23,504 nt of DNA from a virus, in the IMG/VR virus record IMGVR_UViG_3300022725_000050, positions 1 to 23,504 of that record; one strand, 5' to 3'. The stretch's first letter is position 1. The number at the start of each line of letters is the position of its first letter. Position numbers and translations under genes: made by a program. Shown here piece after piece: positions 12,467 to 19,968 of the stretch. The notes under the pieces are model-generated. The model worked only from the letters and a program-made list of their open reading frames with translations. It made no database searches and was not told the DNA's origin.

Positions 12467-12818
12467 CGTCATCCTCCCGGTCCCGCTCGATGCGCACGCT
12501 CATGCCGAGGCACTTGAAGGTGATGATCGAGCCGAGGTTCGCGCCGGCCGTGACCACTGTGCCCAGTGCCCCGAACGTGAGTCCTGCCAGAATCGCCTGA
12601 CGCCCCGTGTTCACGTCCAGCACGTTGACGAACTCACCCAGCGCGACGCTCAGCGCACCGAAGGCCGCGCCGATTACGGCGTAGCCGATGGCAATCGCCC
12701 ACCGTGCCTCGGGGGTTTTCATGATGTGGCGCACGGCCACACAGGTGCCGGCCATCAGCCCGCTGACAGCGGCGATGCCCACCAGCACGAGCTGCATGGC
12801 GCTGACGGTCTTGGACAT
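12453..12818 (-). CDS. Holin (three-helix, LydA-like)
   Basis: Encodes 121 residues from ATG 12818 with GGAAG seven bases upstream. Three hydrophobic segments at about 8-30, 40-60 and 75-100 are followed by a charged C-terminus (RIERDREDDDAGD), the pattern of class I holins and reminiscent of the LydA/holin superfamily. It would form lesions in the inner membrane that release the cytoplasmic amidase. It overlaps the endolysin start by 14 bases. The family name is a recollection, not a search result. Confidence 0.75.
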   Translation of the reverse strand: MSKTVSAMQLVLVGIAAVSGLMAGTCVAVRHIMKTPEARWAIAIGYAVIGAAFGALSVALGEFVNVLDVNTGRQAILAGLTFGALGTVVTAGANLGSIITFKCLGMSVRIERDREDDDAGD

Positions 12819-12822
12819 ACAA

Positions 12823-13179
12823 CTACTTCCGGCCGGGCTCGCCGTGCTTGCCGGTCGGATCGAAGTCCGCCAGCAGGTCTTCCTGAATCCACCGGGCCGC
12901 CCGTTCGTGCCGGGTGTTCGACCAGGGCAGGTGGTAGCGGTAGCGGTACAGGCGCTGGCTGATGGTCTCGTCCCACTGCACCGGCAGGTCAAGAAACACC
13001 AGCGAGCCGGGCAGCCAGTTCAGCGCGATGTCGAGCAGGTAGAACACGGCCAGTGGTGCGGCCATCACCTTCTGCGTGGCGGTCAATCCGTGCGCCTCGT
13101 GCACCCGGCGAATATGCATCGTCGCCACGTACGCAACCCACAACGCCCACAGGGCAACGAGCAGGTAAACCGCGATCAC
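12823..13179 (-). CDS. Phage membrane protein of the lysis cassette
   Basis: Encodes 118 residues from a GTG at 13179 that overlaps the preceding TGA. A hydrophobic N-terminal segment spans about 3-21, and a second lies near 38-60 (VMAAPLAVFYLLDIALNWLP). The C-terminal half is hydrophilic with QWDETISQRLYRYRYHLPW and ends DFDPTGKHGEPGRK. From memory, similar small membrane proteins with a DPFDP-G-H-type ending occur beside phage lysis genes. A role in lysis or cell-envelope change is inferred from position. Confidence 0.6.
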   Translation of the reverse strand: MIAVYLLVALWALWVAYVATMHIRRVHEAHGLTATQKVMAAPLAVFYLLDIALNWLPGSLVFLDLPVQWDETISQRLYRYRYHLPWSNTRHERAARWIQEDLLADFDPTGKHGEPGRK

Positions 13180-13601
13180 GACGGCCAGCCCTTGTCCAGT
13201 TCGTCCTCGGTAATGGTTCCGTCAGCTACCATGCGCTCCAGTTCGCCCGCCCTGCGCCAAACCGCCGTGGCGTAGTCGTCCAGTGCGTCAGCAATCTTGT
13301 TCAGGTCTTTCGCCGACAGTTCCTTCATGCCGTCTGCGGTGGGGAAAGGGCGGGTGTTCCGGCTCTTCTCGGCCCTGCGCGCGGCTTCCGGGGCCAGTGA
13401 CATGGAGCGATCTAAGACCGGCACGGTTGTTTCGCCATCGGATAGGGATACCGTGATAGTGGTGTTGAGGGCGCGTTCGCGGCGGTTGGCGATTTGGGAT
13501 AGCCAATCAACCGGCTCAACCCACGATTCACGCTCAGCGATTTCCTCTCTTGTGAGAGGGCGGACTGTCTGCTTGCCGTTTTCAACGATCAGCTTATTCA
13601 T
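13176..13601 (-). CDS. Small protein after the tail fibre, possible fibre chaperone
   Basis: Encodes 141 residues. The ATG at 13601 shares TGATG with the tail-fibre stop. It begins MNKLIVENGKQTVRPLTREE, and the whole chain is hydrophilic and mostly helical with an acidic end (ITEDELDKGWPS). Small proteins made directly after a tail-fibre gene often help the fibre fold or trimerise, which is a possible role here. The family is not recognised with certainty. It overlaps the following membrane-protein start. Confidence 0.6.
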   Translation of the reverse strand: MNKLIVENGKQTVRPLTREEIAERESWVEPVDWLSQIANRRERALNTTITVSLSDGETTVPVLDRSMSLAPEAARRAEKSRNTRPFPTADGMKELSAKDLNKIADALDDYATAVWRRAGELERMVADGTITEDELDKGWPS

Positions 13602-14893
13602 CAGGTTTCCACCAGCACGTTGACGTTGCCGTTGTCGAAGGTATTGGAACCGGTCGTGGTGATGCGAATTTGTGTCAGTTCGGCGGACAAGGATTTCTTC
13701 CCGCCGCCTAAAATCACAAGACTGTCAGATCGCTCCCCTGCATGTTTTTGGACCCATGTATTTGTACTTGAATCACTCAAAAACAGGTCCACTAGGCCAT
13801 TAAATGACGACGACGCGGAACTTACCCTTATGACAAATCCAGATGTGCCAGTGGAATCAAAATTCCCCGGACTATCAGTGAACAGAAAAGAAGTTCCTTC
13901 ATAGGAAGACGTCTCAAAACCCCCGCTGTCTCCAATTTGTACCAGTATGTCATCTGATCCTGACATGGATACTGAGTCCATAGAGATCGTGATCCGCTTC
14001 GCCCCCGCACCGATGCCGGTGAAGTCGATAGCGGTGAGATCGTTGGCGCCGCCGTTGGTGGCATCGACAACGCCTTCCGTTGCGGGCAAACCATCGGGGT
14101 CTAGAACAACAATATTCGCCCCATCCCACTGGAACCGATGCACGCGATTCCGCAGCATACCGATCCACGCATTACCATGAACATCGAAAACGCTCCGCGC
14201 CCCTGCAGGAGTCCCTCCCGTATTCTCCAGCGTCGGGGTTGCCGTGGTATTGGCCGAATCCACCAGCCCGAGGAACGTATCGCCAGAAGCGAGGTCGGTT
14301 CCGAGGTCGATGGTGTAGGCGTCCGTGCCGCCATCGTTCATCGCCTTGACGGCGTAGGTGTCCACCTCCGACTGGGAGTAGACGCTACCCAAGTTCAGCA
14401 GCAGGATGTCGGTCCCGTCGTAGTGGCACAGGTGAACGCCGTTGATGTCGATCGCGGTGAGGGCGGAGCCGTCCATGCGCTTGATGGTCTTGCCGCCGGA
14501 CGGGTTGCCGCCGGTGTTCTCCAGCGTGGGGGTGGTGGTGGTGTTGGCGGACTGGAAGTGGACCAGGAAGGTCTCGTCGCTGCCGATGTTGCGGCGCAGG
14601 TCGGCGGTGAAGGTGTCGGTGCCGCCATCGGTGGCGTCCGGGGGATCGTAGGCGTCCGCGTGCAGCTTGAGGTCGGTGCCGTCGAACTCGAACACCGAGA
14701 TCCAGGCGCTGTTGGCGTCGTTGCGGATCTTGATGACTTTGTTGCCGGTGTCCCACCACAACTGCCCCGAGTACGTGGTGCCCGGTGCGGATGCGCCCTT
14801 GGAAATGCTGGCCAGTGCCTGCAGCGCCGCATTCAGGTCGGCCAGTACGGTCGCGCCATCGGCATCGGCAATGACAAAGTCGTTCTGTGACAT
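13601..14893 (-). CDS. Tail fibre or tail-fibre-like protein
   Basis: Encodes 430 residues from ATG 14893 with GGAGAG six bases upstream; an in-frame start at 14908 lacks support. Residues 1-65 include APGTTYSGQLWWDTGNKVIK, a motif recalled from the N-termini of phage fibres. Two ungapped repeats follow, D89-N167 and D187-D265, sharing SANTT-TPTLENTGG and about 37 of 79 positions. Residues 284-330 (IDFTGIGAGAKRITISMDSV, SDDILVQIGDSGG) match a domain seen in other phage fibres. It should form a trimeric receptor-binding fibre. It has a terminator before it and is AT-richer near its C-terminal end, as expected of fast-evolving host-range genes. Confidence 0.8.
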   Translation of the reverse strand: MSQNDFVIADADGATVLADLNAALQALASISKGASAPGTTYSGQLWWDTGNKVIKIRNDANSAWISVFEFDGTDLKLHADAYDPPDATDGGTDTFTADLRRNIGSDETFLVHFQSANTTTTPTLENTGGNPSGGKTIKRMDGSALTAIDINGVHLCHYDGTDILLLNLGSVYSQSEVDTYAVKAMNDGGTDAYTIDLGTDLASGDTFLGLVDSANTTATPTLENTGGTPAGARSVFDVHGNAWIGMLRNRVHRFQWDGANIVVLDPDGLPATEGVVDATNGGANDLTAIDFTGIGAGAKRITISMDSVSMSGSDDILVQIGDSGGFETSSYEGTSFLFTDSPGNFDSTGTSGFVIRVSSASSSFNGLVDLFLSDSSTNTWVQKHAGERSDSLVILGGGKKSLSAELTQIRITTTGSNTFDNGNVNVLVET

Positions 14894-14906
14894 CGATTCT
14901 CTCCAC

Positions 14907-14929
14907 AAAAAAACCCGCCGGGGCGGGTT
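14907..14929 (-). terminator. Stem-loop with T run between J-like gene and tail fibre
   Basis: On the minus strand AACCCGCC pairs with GGCGGGTT across a two-base loop and is followed by a run of T. It lies 26 bases after the J-like stop, and the fibre's ribosome site follows immediately. No obvious strong promoter was found after it, so it may let only part of the transcripts through to the fibre and lysis genes, or need late antitermination. Confidence 0.8.
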
Positions 14930-14954
14930 CTTCGTGATCCGTTTCAGTGGTCGA

Positions 14955-17900
14955 TCAGGCCGCTTCCTTCACCTCGGCCTGCAATTCCTCGACGAATATC
15001 TGGTAGGTCGGGTTTGTCACCGACAGGCGGGACTGGAACTGGAACCCGCGCGCTTCGTACTCGCCCACCTCGATGCGCTGCCAGTCGGACCACGTTGGTG
15101 ATGCGTTCGGGTCGTCGTCGGTCGTTCGCACCCAGATTTCGGCATTGCCTTCCGCGCCCTCGCTGCCGCTGAAGCTTTCCCACTGGCTGATGTTCTCGGT
15201 GCGATCGCTGATCTTGTCGTTGATGCTGGCGATGACGACATCGAGCAGCGTTTCAATCTGCACGGCCGTGACCGAGCCGAGATCGAAGCCGGTGTCGAAG
15301 GTGTAGGTGCCGCTCAGTTCCACGCCACCGTAGGCCGCGATCGAAGAGACATCGGACAGCAGCGGGATGTTGCTGAACAGGCCCTGCCCCGTCAGCTTGA
15401 GAGCACCCGGCGAGCGCGCTTCGTCGATGATCGTGTTGCTGTTGGTGCCCGGGAATGTCGGGTGTTCCTGTACCGTGTCGATGGTCGTGAACGCCACGGC
15501 CCGGGCGCCGTTCGTGCTCACGCTGGCCGCCGACCCCCTGCGCCCGCCATCGTCCACCGCGCGCGCCAGGTACGTGCCGGACTTCAGGGGCAGCACGGCC
15601 TCGGTGGCGTTGCCGTTGACCGAATCCCCGATGCTGACGGAGTTCTCCCACGTGGCGCCGCTGGTGCGCTTGCTGTGGCGAAACTCGATGCGCCCGCCGA
15701 CGCGCACGTCCAGGTCCTCGTGGCGGTCCCAGCGCAGCACGGCAAGGCTGGAGACCGCCTGCACCGTGAGGTTGTCGATGTCCGCCGGCGTGCTCGAGGT
15801 GCCGATCACCCGGTAGGCAGTTTCGACCGATCGCCAGCGCGAGGCAATGCCGCGCTCGTCGTTGAGCGAGCGGATGTCGATCTCGTAGTTGGCGTCTGTC
15901 TCGACCTGGTCGAGGGCGATCTGTGCCTCCGCGGCCGGGGCGCGGCGGTAGCGATAGCCGGTGTCCTCGCCGGCCTCCCGGTAACGCACCTCCACGCTGG
16001 TGGCCTGCACCTCGGAGGACGAGGCCACGGAGTACGTGAGCACGATCTGCGGCTGTACCGCGCTGTTCGCGCCCACCACCAGCACGTCCTCGTCCGACTG
16101 GATCTCGTCCACCACTGGCTGGGGAGGGCGGTTGCCGTCGAACGGTTCCGGCTCGGTGATGCGGGGGTCGAACGACGGGATGTTCTCGTCGGCGTCGTGT
16201 ACGGCCGGCGCTTCGTCGACCAGCGTCAGGGTCACGTTGCCATCCGGGTCCGAGCGGCTGATGCCCTTGATCAGCAGCTTGACAGACTCCTGGTCCTTGA
16301 TGCCGAAGATGAACTGATCGCCGGCCGCCGGGCCGCTGGCCGTTGCAATCGGCGTGACGAAGGTGACCGTGCTGGTCTCCGTGTCGGTTGCCACGGTCTC
16401 GATGTCGCGCAGTAGTTCGCCGGAGCCGTCGTTGAACCAGAAGCGCATGACGTAGTCGGTGCCGGCGGTGAGCGCCAGCGTCTCGTCGACCGTGACGCCG
16501 GTGATGTTACCCCCGCTGGTCTGCACCGACTTCACGCGGCCCGCGCCCGAACCCCACAGCGGCACGTCGTGGCGCACGCGGACCAGGTCGCCGCGCGTGG
16601 CCACCAGGTGAGCGATGTCCACGTCGAGCTCGTAGGTCTCCGGCCGCAGACGGTTGACCGCCATCTGGTAGCGGCCCATCTTCCACGCCTGGTCCTCGTC
16701 CGTGATGCCCTCGGTGGGCATGCCCTCGAATTGCGTGGCGTTGGCGCTGGTGTAGCCGTCGTCGTAGACGGTTACCTCGTCGTCCTGGTATCCCTTGTTG
16801 GCGTTGCGGAACTTCACGCGCAGCGCATGCGGCTGGTATCCGAAGCGCTTGCTGCCCCGGAAGCCGCGGCTGGAGCGCTCTGTGAAGGTCTGCACGACGC
16901 TCTTGCCGGCCTGGTCGATGACCACGGACCACTTGCCGTCGATCAGCGTCGGCGAGGCCCGTGCGACCGACAGGGCCTTCTGCAGCGCACGCTGAACGGT
17001 CGAGCCGCGATCGAAGGTGTAATCGAACGTGAAGCCGTTGTCCTCGCAGTGCGTGGACAAAGCCTCGAGCTGCGCCAGGTCGATGCGGGCATCGGCCACG
17101 GCGCCTGCATTGGCCGCCCCCTGCAGAATCTCGCGCACGGCCGCGGCCGGGTTGTTCGTGGGGCGTTCGATCCATGTGGACGAGGACTGGTCGTAGTCCT
17201 CGAGGATCGAGGTCACCTCGCCATTGAGGCGGTCGATGACGCCGTTGAGCTGGTCCGTCGCGCGGATCACCACGTGGGTCTGGGCGATGCCGGTCATGCT
17301 CACGGGATCGCTGTGCTTGATCGAGCGCATCGCGGTCCAGACCGAACTGTCCCGCACCTGGTCGCTGCTGCTGTCGGCCGTGACGCGCTTGAGGCGCACG
17401 TCGTACTGGCCGGTCGGAACCTTGAACGACAGCGACTTGCGCACGGTCGAGGTACGGCGCGCGGTCGCCAGTATCGAAGGCCCGATGATCGTGCCACTGG
17501 TCACGTCCAGCGTCAGGCCGCTGTTGACGCTGACCTGAAAGTCACTGCTGGAACCGAACACGACGTCCGGTCGGGCCAGGTTCGCGATGGCGTTGATCGA
17601 CTGGTTCTGCACCTCCACCTCGGCCACCGCAGCCCCGCCACGCGGGGTGCTCGGCGCGCGCAAATTTGCGCCCAAGGCGGTCAGGTTGCCTTGCTCCACC
17701 TTGACCTCGGCGGACAGGCGATCGACGTAGATCAGGTCCTTGCGCCGGACTCTCGGGAATTGCTGTGTCGACGAAAGCGTGACCTGCGTGGCCGACACGG
17801 CCTCGCCGCTTTTCGAGGCGGACCAGTTGCTGGTGCCCGCCGGCGCGTACTGGACCTCGATCTTGACGGTTCGCGGCAGCTTCTTCGCATCGTCGCTGAA

Positions 17901-18749
17901 CTCCACGAGACCCTGCGGCCAGGTCACGTCGACGCTGATCTCGTCCACGTCCTCGTCGGTGGTCCGCGAGACCCAGCCGCCGGAGTTGGTCAGGGCCGCC
18001 TGCAGCGCCTGTTCGTCCACGTCCTTCGAGAAGCGGTTGCCGTTGGTCCAGCCGTTGCCGTCGCCGAAATTGTGGCTGACCTCGACATCGTCGAAGTCCT
18101 CGATGGGCGTGTCGCCGATCTTGACGTTCGCGATCTCCAGAGGGCCGTAGCCCCACACCACCGCCAGCCGCAGGTACTGGTCACGGCCCTGCACTTCGGT
18201 GAAGGGCTTGGCGGCCAGCGGGGGGACGATTCGGTCCGTGCCGAACGTGCGCCACACGGGCTGGTAGGGCCGAGCCTGGTTGCGCGCGTTCTGGATGCTG
18301 GGGCGCTGGGCATCTGCCTCGATGCCGCCGCCGAGATCCGGCACCGGGGGCGGGGCGATGGAATCGACCAGCAGGCGTCCGACCATCGTGGTGGCGGCGC
18401 CGGCGACCAGGGCCCCCGTGGAACTCAGTCCGAGACTGATCGCGCCACTTGCGATCCCGCCCGACACCACCGTGACCGCGATCGTCAGGATCGTGCGCAG
18501 CGGGCTCTTGTCGTCACCGCCATGCGGGATTACCCGGATCGCGACCGCCGCGCCCTCCTTCGGGCGGACCTGCGGCCAGAGATCTGCAGGAACCGCCCGG
18601 TCGCCGACCATGATCAGCGCGTGACGGCGCAGGACCGGATCCGGCTGGGCCGACTCAAGGATCTCGGCCAACGTCAGGCCGGGCTCGACCGTATGGTGAG
18701 TGCGCGCGGCCCGGAACGGGTGCGGGCAGGCATAGACATCAATCGCCAT
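14955..18749 (-). CDS. J-like tail tip / host-specificity protein
   Basis: Encodes 1264 residues, about the size of lambda gpJ (1132). The first 75 residues look like a small mixed fold ending PKEGAAVAIRVIPHGGDDK. A long hydrophobic segment at about 86-130 follows, as seen in gpI-type proteins, so I and J functions may be fused. From about 140 onward the J core is recognisable, with QNARNQARPYQPVWRTFGTD, the repeated YLRLAVVWGYGPLEI region and WPQGLVEF. Two fibronectin-III-like stretches lie at roughly 880-1090. It forms the tail tip that binds the receptor. The start is 11 bases inside the end of the NlpC/P60 gene. A terminator follows the stop. Confidence 0.9.
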   Translation of the reverse strand: MAIDVYACPHPFRAARTHHTVEPGLTLAEILESAQPDPVLRRHALIMVGDRAVPADLWPQVRPKEGAAVAIRVIPHGGDDKSPLRTILTIAVTVVSGGIASGAISLGLSSTGALVAGAATTMVGRLLVDSIAPPPVPDLGGGIEADAQRPSIQNARNQARPYQPVWRTFGTDRIVPPLAAKPFTEVQGRDQYLRLAVVWGYGPLEIANVKIGDTPIEDFDDVEVSHNFGDGNGWTNGNRFSKDVDEQALQAALTNSGGWVSRTTDEDVDEISVDVTWPQGLVEFSDDAKKLPRTVKIEVQYAPAGTSNWSASKSGEAVSATQVTLSSTQQFPRVRRKDLIYVDRLSAEVKVEQGNLTALGANLRAPSTPRGGAAVAEVEVQNQSINAIANLARPDVVFGSSSDFQVSVNSGLTLDVTSGTIIGPSILATARRTSTVRKSLSFKVPTGQYDVRLKRVTADSSSDQVRDSSVWTAMRSIKHSDPVSMTGIAQTHVVIRATDQLNGVIDRLNGEVTSILEDYDQSSSTWIERPTNNPAAAVREILQGAANAGAVADARIDLAQLEALSTHCEDNGFTFDYTFDRGSTVQRALQKALSVARASPTLIDGKWSVVIDQAGKSVVQTFTERSSRGFRGSKRFGYQPHALRVKFRNANKGYQDDEVTVYDDGYTSANATQFEGMPTEGITDEDQAWKMGRYQMAVNRLRPETYELDVDIAHLVATRGDLVRVRHDVPLWGSGAGRVKSVQTSGGNITGVTVDETLALTAGTDYVMRFWFNDGSGELLRDIETVATDTETSTVTFVTPIATASGPAAGDQFIFGIKDQESVKLLIKGISRSDPDGNVTLTLVDEAPAVHDADENIPSFDPRITEPEPFDGNRPPQPVVDEIQSDEDVLVVGANSAVQPQIVLTYSVASSSEVQATSVEVRYREAGEDTGYRYRRAPAAEAQIALDQVETDANYEIDIRSLNDERGIASRWRSVETAYRVIGTSSTPADIDNLTVQAVSSLAVLRWDRHEDLDVRVGGRIEFRHSKRTSGATWENSVSIGDSVNGNATEAVLPLKSGTYLARAVDDGGRRGSAASVSTNGARAVAFTTIDTVQEHPTFPGTNSNTIIDEARSPGALKLTGQGLFSNIPLLSDVSSIAAYGGVELSGTYTFDTGFDLGSVTAVQIETLLDVVIASINDKISDRTENISQWESFSGSEGAEGNAEIWVRTTDDDPNASPTWSDWQRIEVGEYEARGFQFQSRLSVTNPTYQIFVEELQAEVKEAA

Positions 18750-19140
18750 ACCGATGCACCCCCAGGATCCGCCGTGCCCACATCAGGCCGGTATACCGCT
18801 CCACCACGGTGCCCACCGAGCGCTCGCAATGCAGGATGCGGCCCTCTCCGATCACCAGGCCGACATGGATCGGCAGGCCCCGCGTGCGCAACACCATCAC
18901 GTCGCCGGGCTGCTCCGACCCCAGCGGGATGTCGCGCCAGCTCGTGGTGCGCTCGCTATCGACCAGGCGGCGCAACTCCCGGTAATCGAGCGGCGTCGTG
19001 TACCGGCCCGAGTACGTCGGCAGCGCCCGGCCGAACGCCTCGGCCGCGACATACCAGCACAGGCCGTAGCAGTCCCAGCCGTCGAGATCGCGACCGCCCT
19101 CGAGGAACGGGACCTCGATGTATCGGTCCACGTCGACCAC
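18739..19140 (-). CDS. NlpC/P60-type tail peptidase (gpK-like)
   Basis: Encodes 133 residues from a GTG at 19140, one base after the preceding stop. The catalytic Cys24 is in GWDCYGLCW, His92 in LPIHVGLVIG and a third polar residue His104 in ILHCE, the Cys-His-His order of NlpC/P60 peptidases. This matches the second domain of lambda gpK; the N-terminal Mov34/JAB domain of gpK is absent. It likely cuts peptidoglycan during DNA entry or acts in tail-tip assembly. Its neighbours, a DUF1833 protein and the J-like gene, match the lambda L-K-I-J order. Confidence 0.9.
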   Translation of the reverse strand: MVDVDRYIEVPFLEGGRDLDGWDCYGLCWYVAAEAFGRALPTYSGRYTTPLDYRELRRLVDSERTTSWRDIPLGSEQPGDVMVLRTRGLPIHVGLVIGEGRILHCERSVGTVVERYTGLMWARRILGVHRYGD

Positions 19141-19141
19141 C

Positions 19142-19615
19142 TCAGAACTGACCGGGGAAACGGGCCGGATCGAACTTGTCGGCCGGGTACGGCTCCTGGG
19201 TCCAGCTCTCGACGCTGATCTTGCCGCTGACCTTCAGCATGTCGTACTCGGCATTGATCAGATCGAAATCCGGCCACTCGACCTCGACCATGTCCGGGTC
19301 CGCCGCCCGCACCACTTGCACGGTCACGCTCGCCGGCGTCGAAATACTGCGAACCGCCGACACGATCTCCCGGTCCACGTTGTCCACGCGCAGGGTCGCG
19401 ACCATCTCGGTCTCGTCCTCCTCCGCCGCCGCCTGGAACTCGAACGGACAGGCCGTGAACGTGTTGCCGTTGCTGGTCGTGTCCACCCCGTCGCTGGTCA
19501 CCCGGATCGGCGACGCCAGGTTCGCGTGATCGATCTTGACCAGAAACAGGATCGCGTCGCCGGTCTCCTCCGCGTTGATCGCCTGCAGCAGCGCACTGGA
19601 AAGGGTGCGGCTCAC
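19142..19615 (-). CDS. Distal tail protein, DUF1833-like (gpL position)
   Basis: Encodes 157 residues. The ATG overlaps the preceding stop (ATGA). The sequence is beta-rich: LASPIRVTSDGVDTTSNGNT, FEFQAAAEEDETEMVATLRV and DREIVSAVRSI fit the DUF1833 family of phage tail proteins, which show repeated short strands and the T-x-G-x-x-Y/F turn. It ends just before the NlpC/P60 gene. By synteny it replaces lambda gpL and contributes to the distal tail hub. The family call rests on motif memory. Confidence 0.8.
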   Translation of the reverse strand: MSRTLSSALLQAINAEETGDAILFLVKIDHANLASPIRVTSDGVDTTSNGNTFTACPFEFQAAAEEDETEMVATLRVDNVDREIVSAVRSISTPASVTVQVVRAADPDMVEVEWPDFDLINAEYDMLKVSGKISVESWTQEPYPADKFDPARFPGQF

Positions 19616-19968
19616 GGCAGGATTTCCAGCGGCAGCGTGATCTCGAACAGGTCATCCGACAGCGCCGCGTACTCCGGCCGCCCGGTAAAGCGCAACTCCT
19701 TGGAAGTACCGGTGCGCGGGTTTTTCCAGTCGAAACGGAGCGCCCCGCCCTTCAGGGTGCTGTCGAAGAAGGTGTCGAACGTGGCCACCTCCGACTTCGT
19801 CACCCGGATGCGGCCGGAAACGGGGCGCACGCCCGCAGTGGCACGGCGGCGCACCTTGGCCGGCCCGGCGGACATTTCCGTGCGCACCACCACGTCCGGC
19901 GGCTGCTCGGTGTAGGTTCCCTGCAAAATGTCCTGCGGCAGACCGCCCGGCCACGTCTGTGAAGCCAT
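19612..19968 (-). CDS. Minor tail protein, gpM-like
   Basis: Encodes 118 residues. The ATG at 19968 shares TGATG with the tape-measure stop. Residues 60-80 (EVATFDTFFDSTLKGGALRF) and the following DWKNP segment fit phage distal tail proteins that bind beneath the tape measure, in the lambda gpM position. The chain is beta-rich and has no membrane helix. With the next three genes it builds the tail tip. Confidence 0.75.
   Translation of the reverse strand: MASQTWPGGLPQDILQGTYTEQPPDVVVRTEMSAGPAKVRRRATAGVRPVSGRIRVTKSEVATFDTFFDSTLKGGALRFDWKNPRTGTSKELRFTGRPEYAALSDDLFEITLPLEILP

Noticed and set aside
16569-19151. Long open frame of 860 codons on the plus strand opposite the J-like and NlpC/P60 genes
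   Set aside because: Its composition is typical of an antisense frame in GC-rich DNA and it has no recognisable motif. The minus-strand genes there have clear families and coupled starts.
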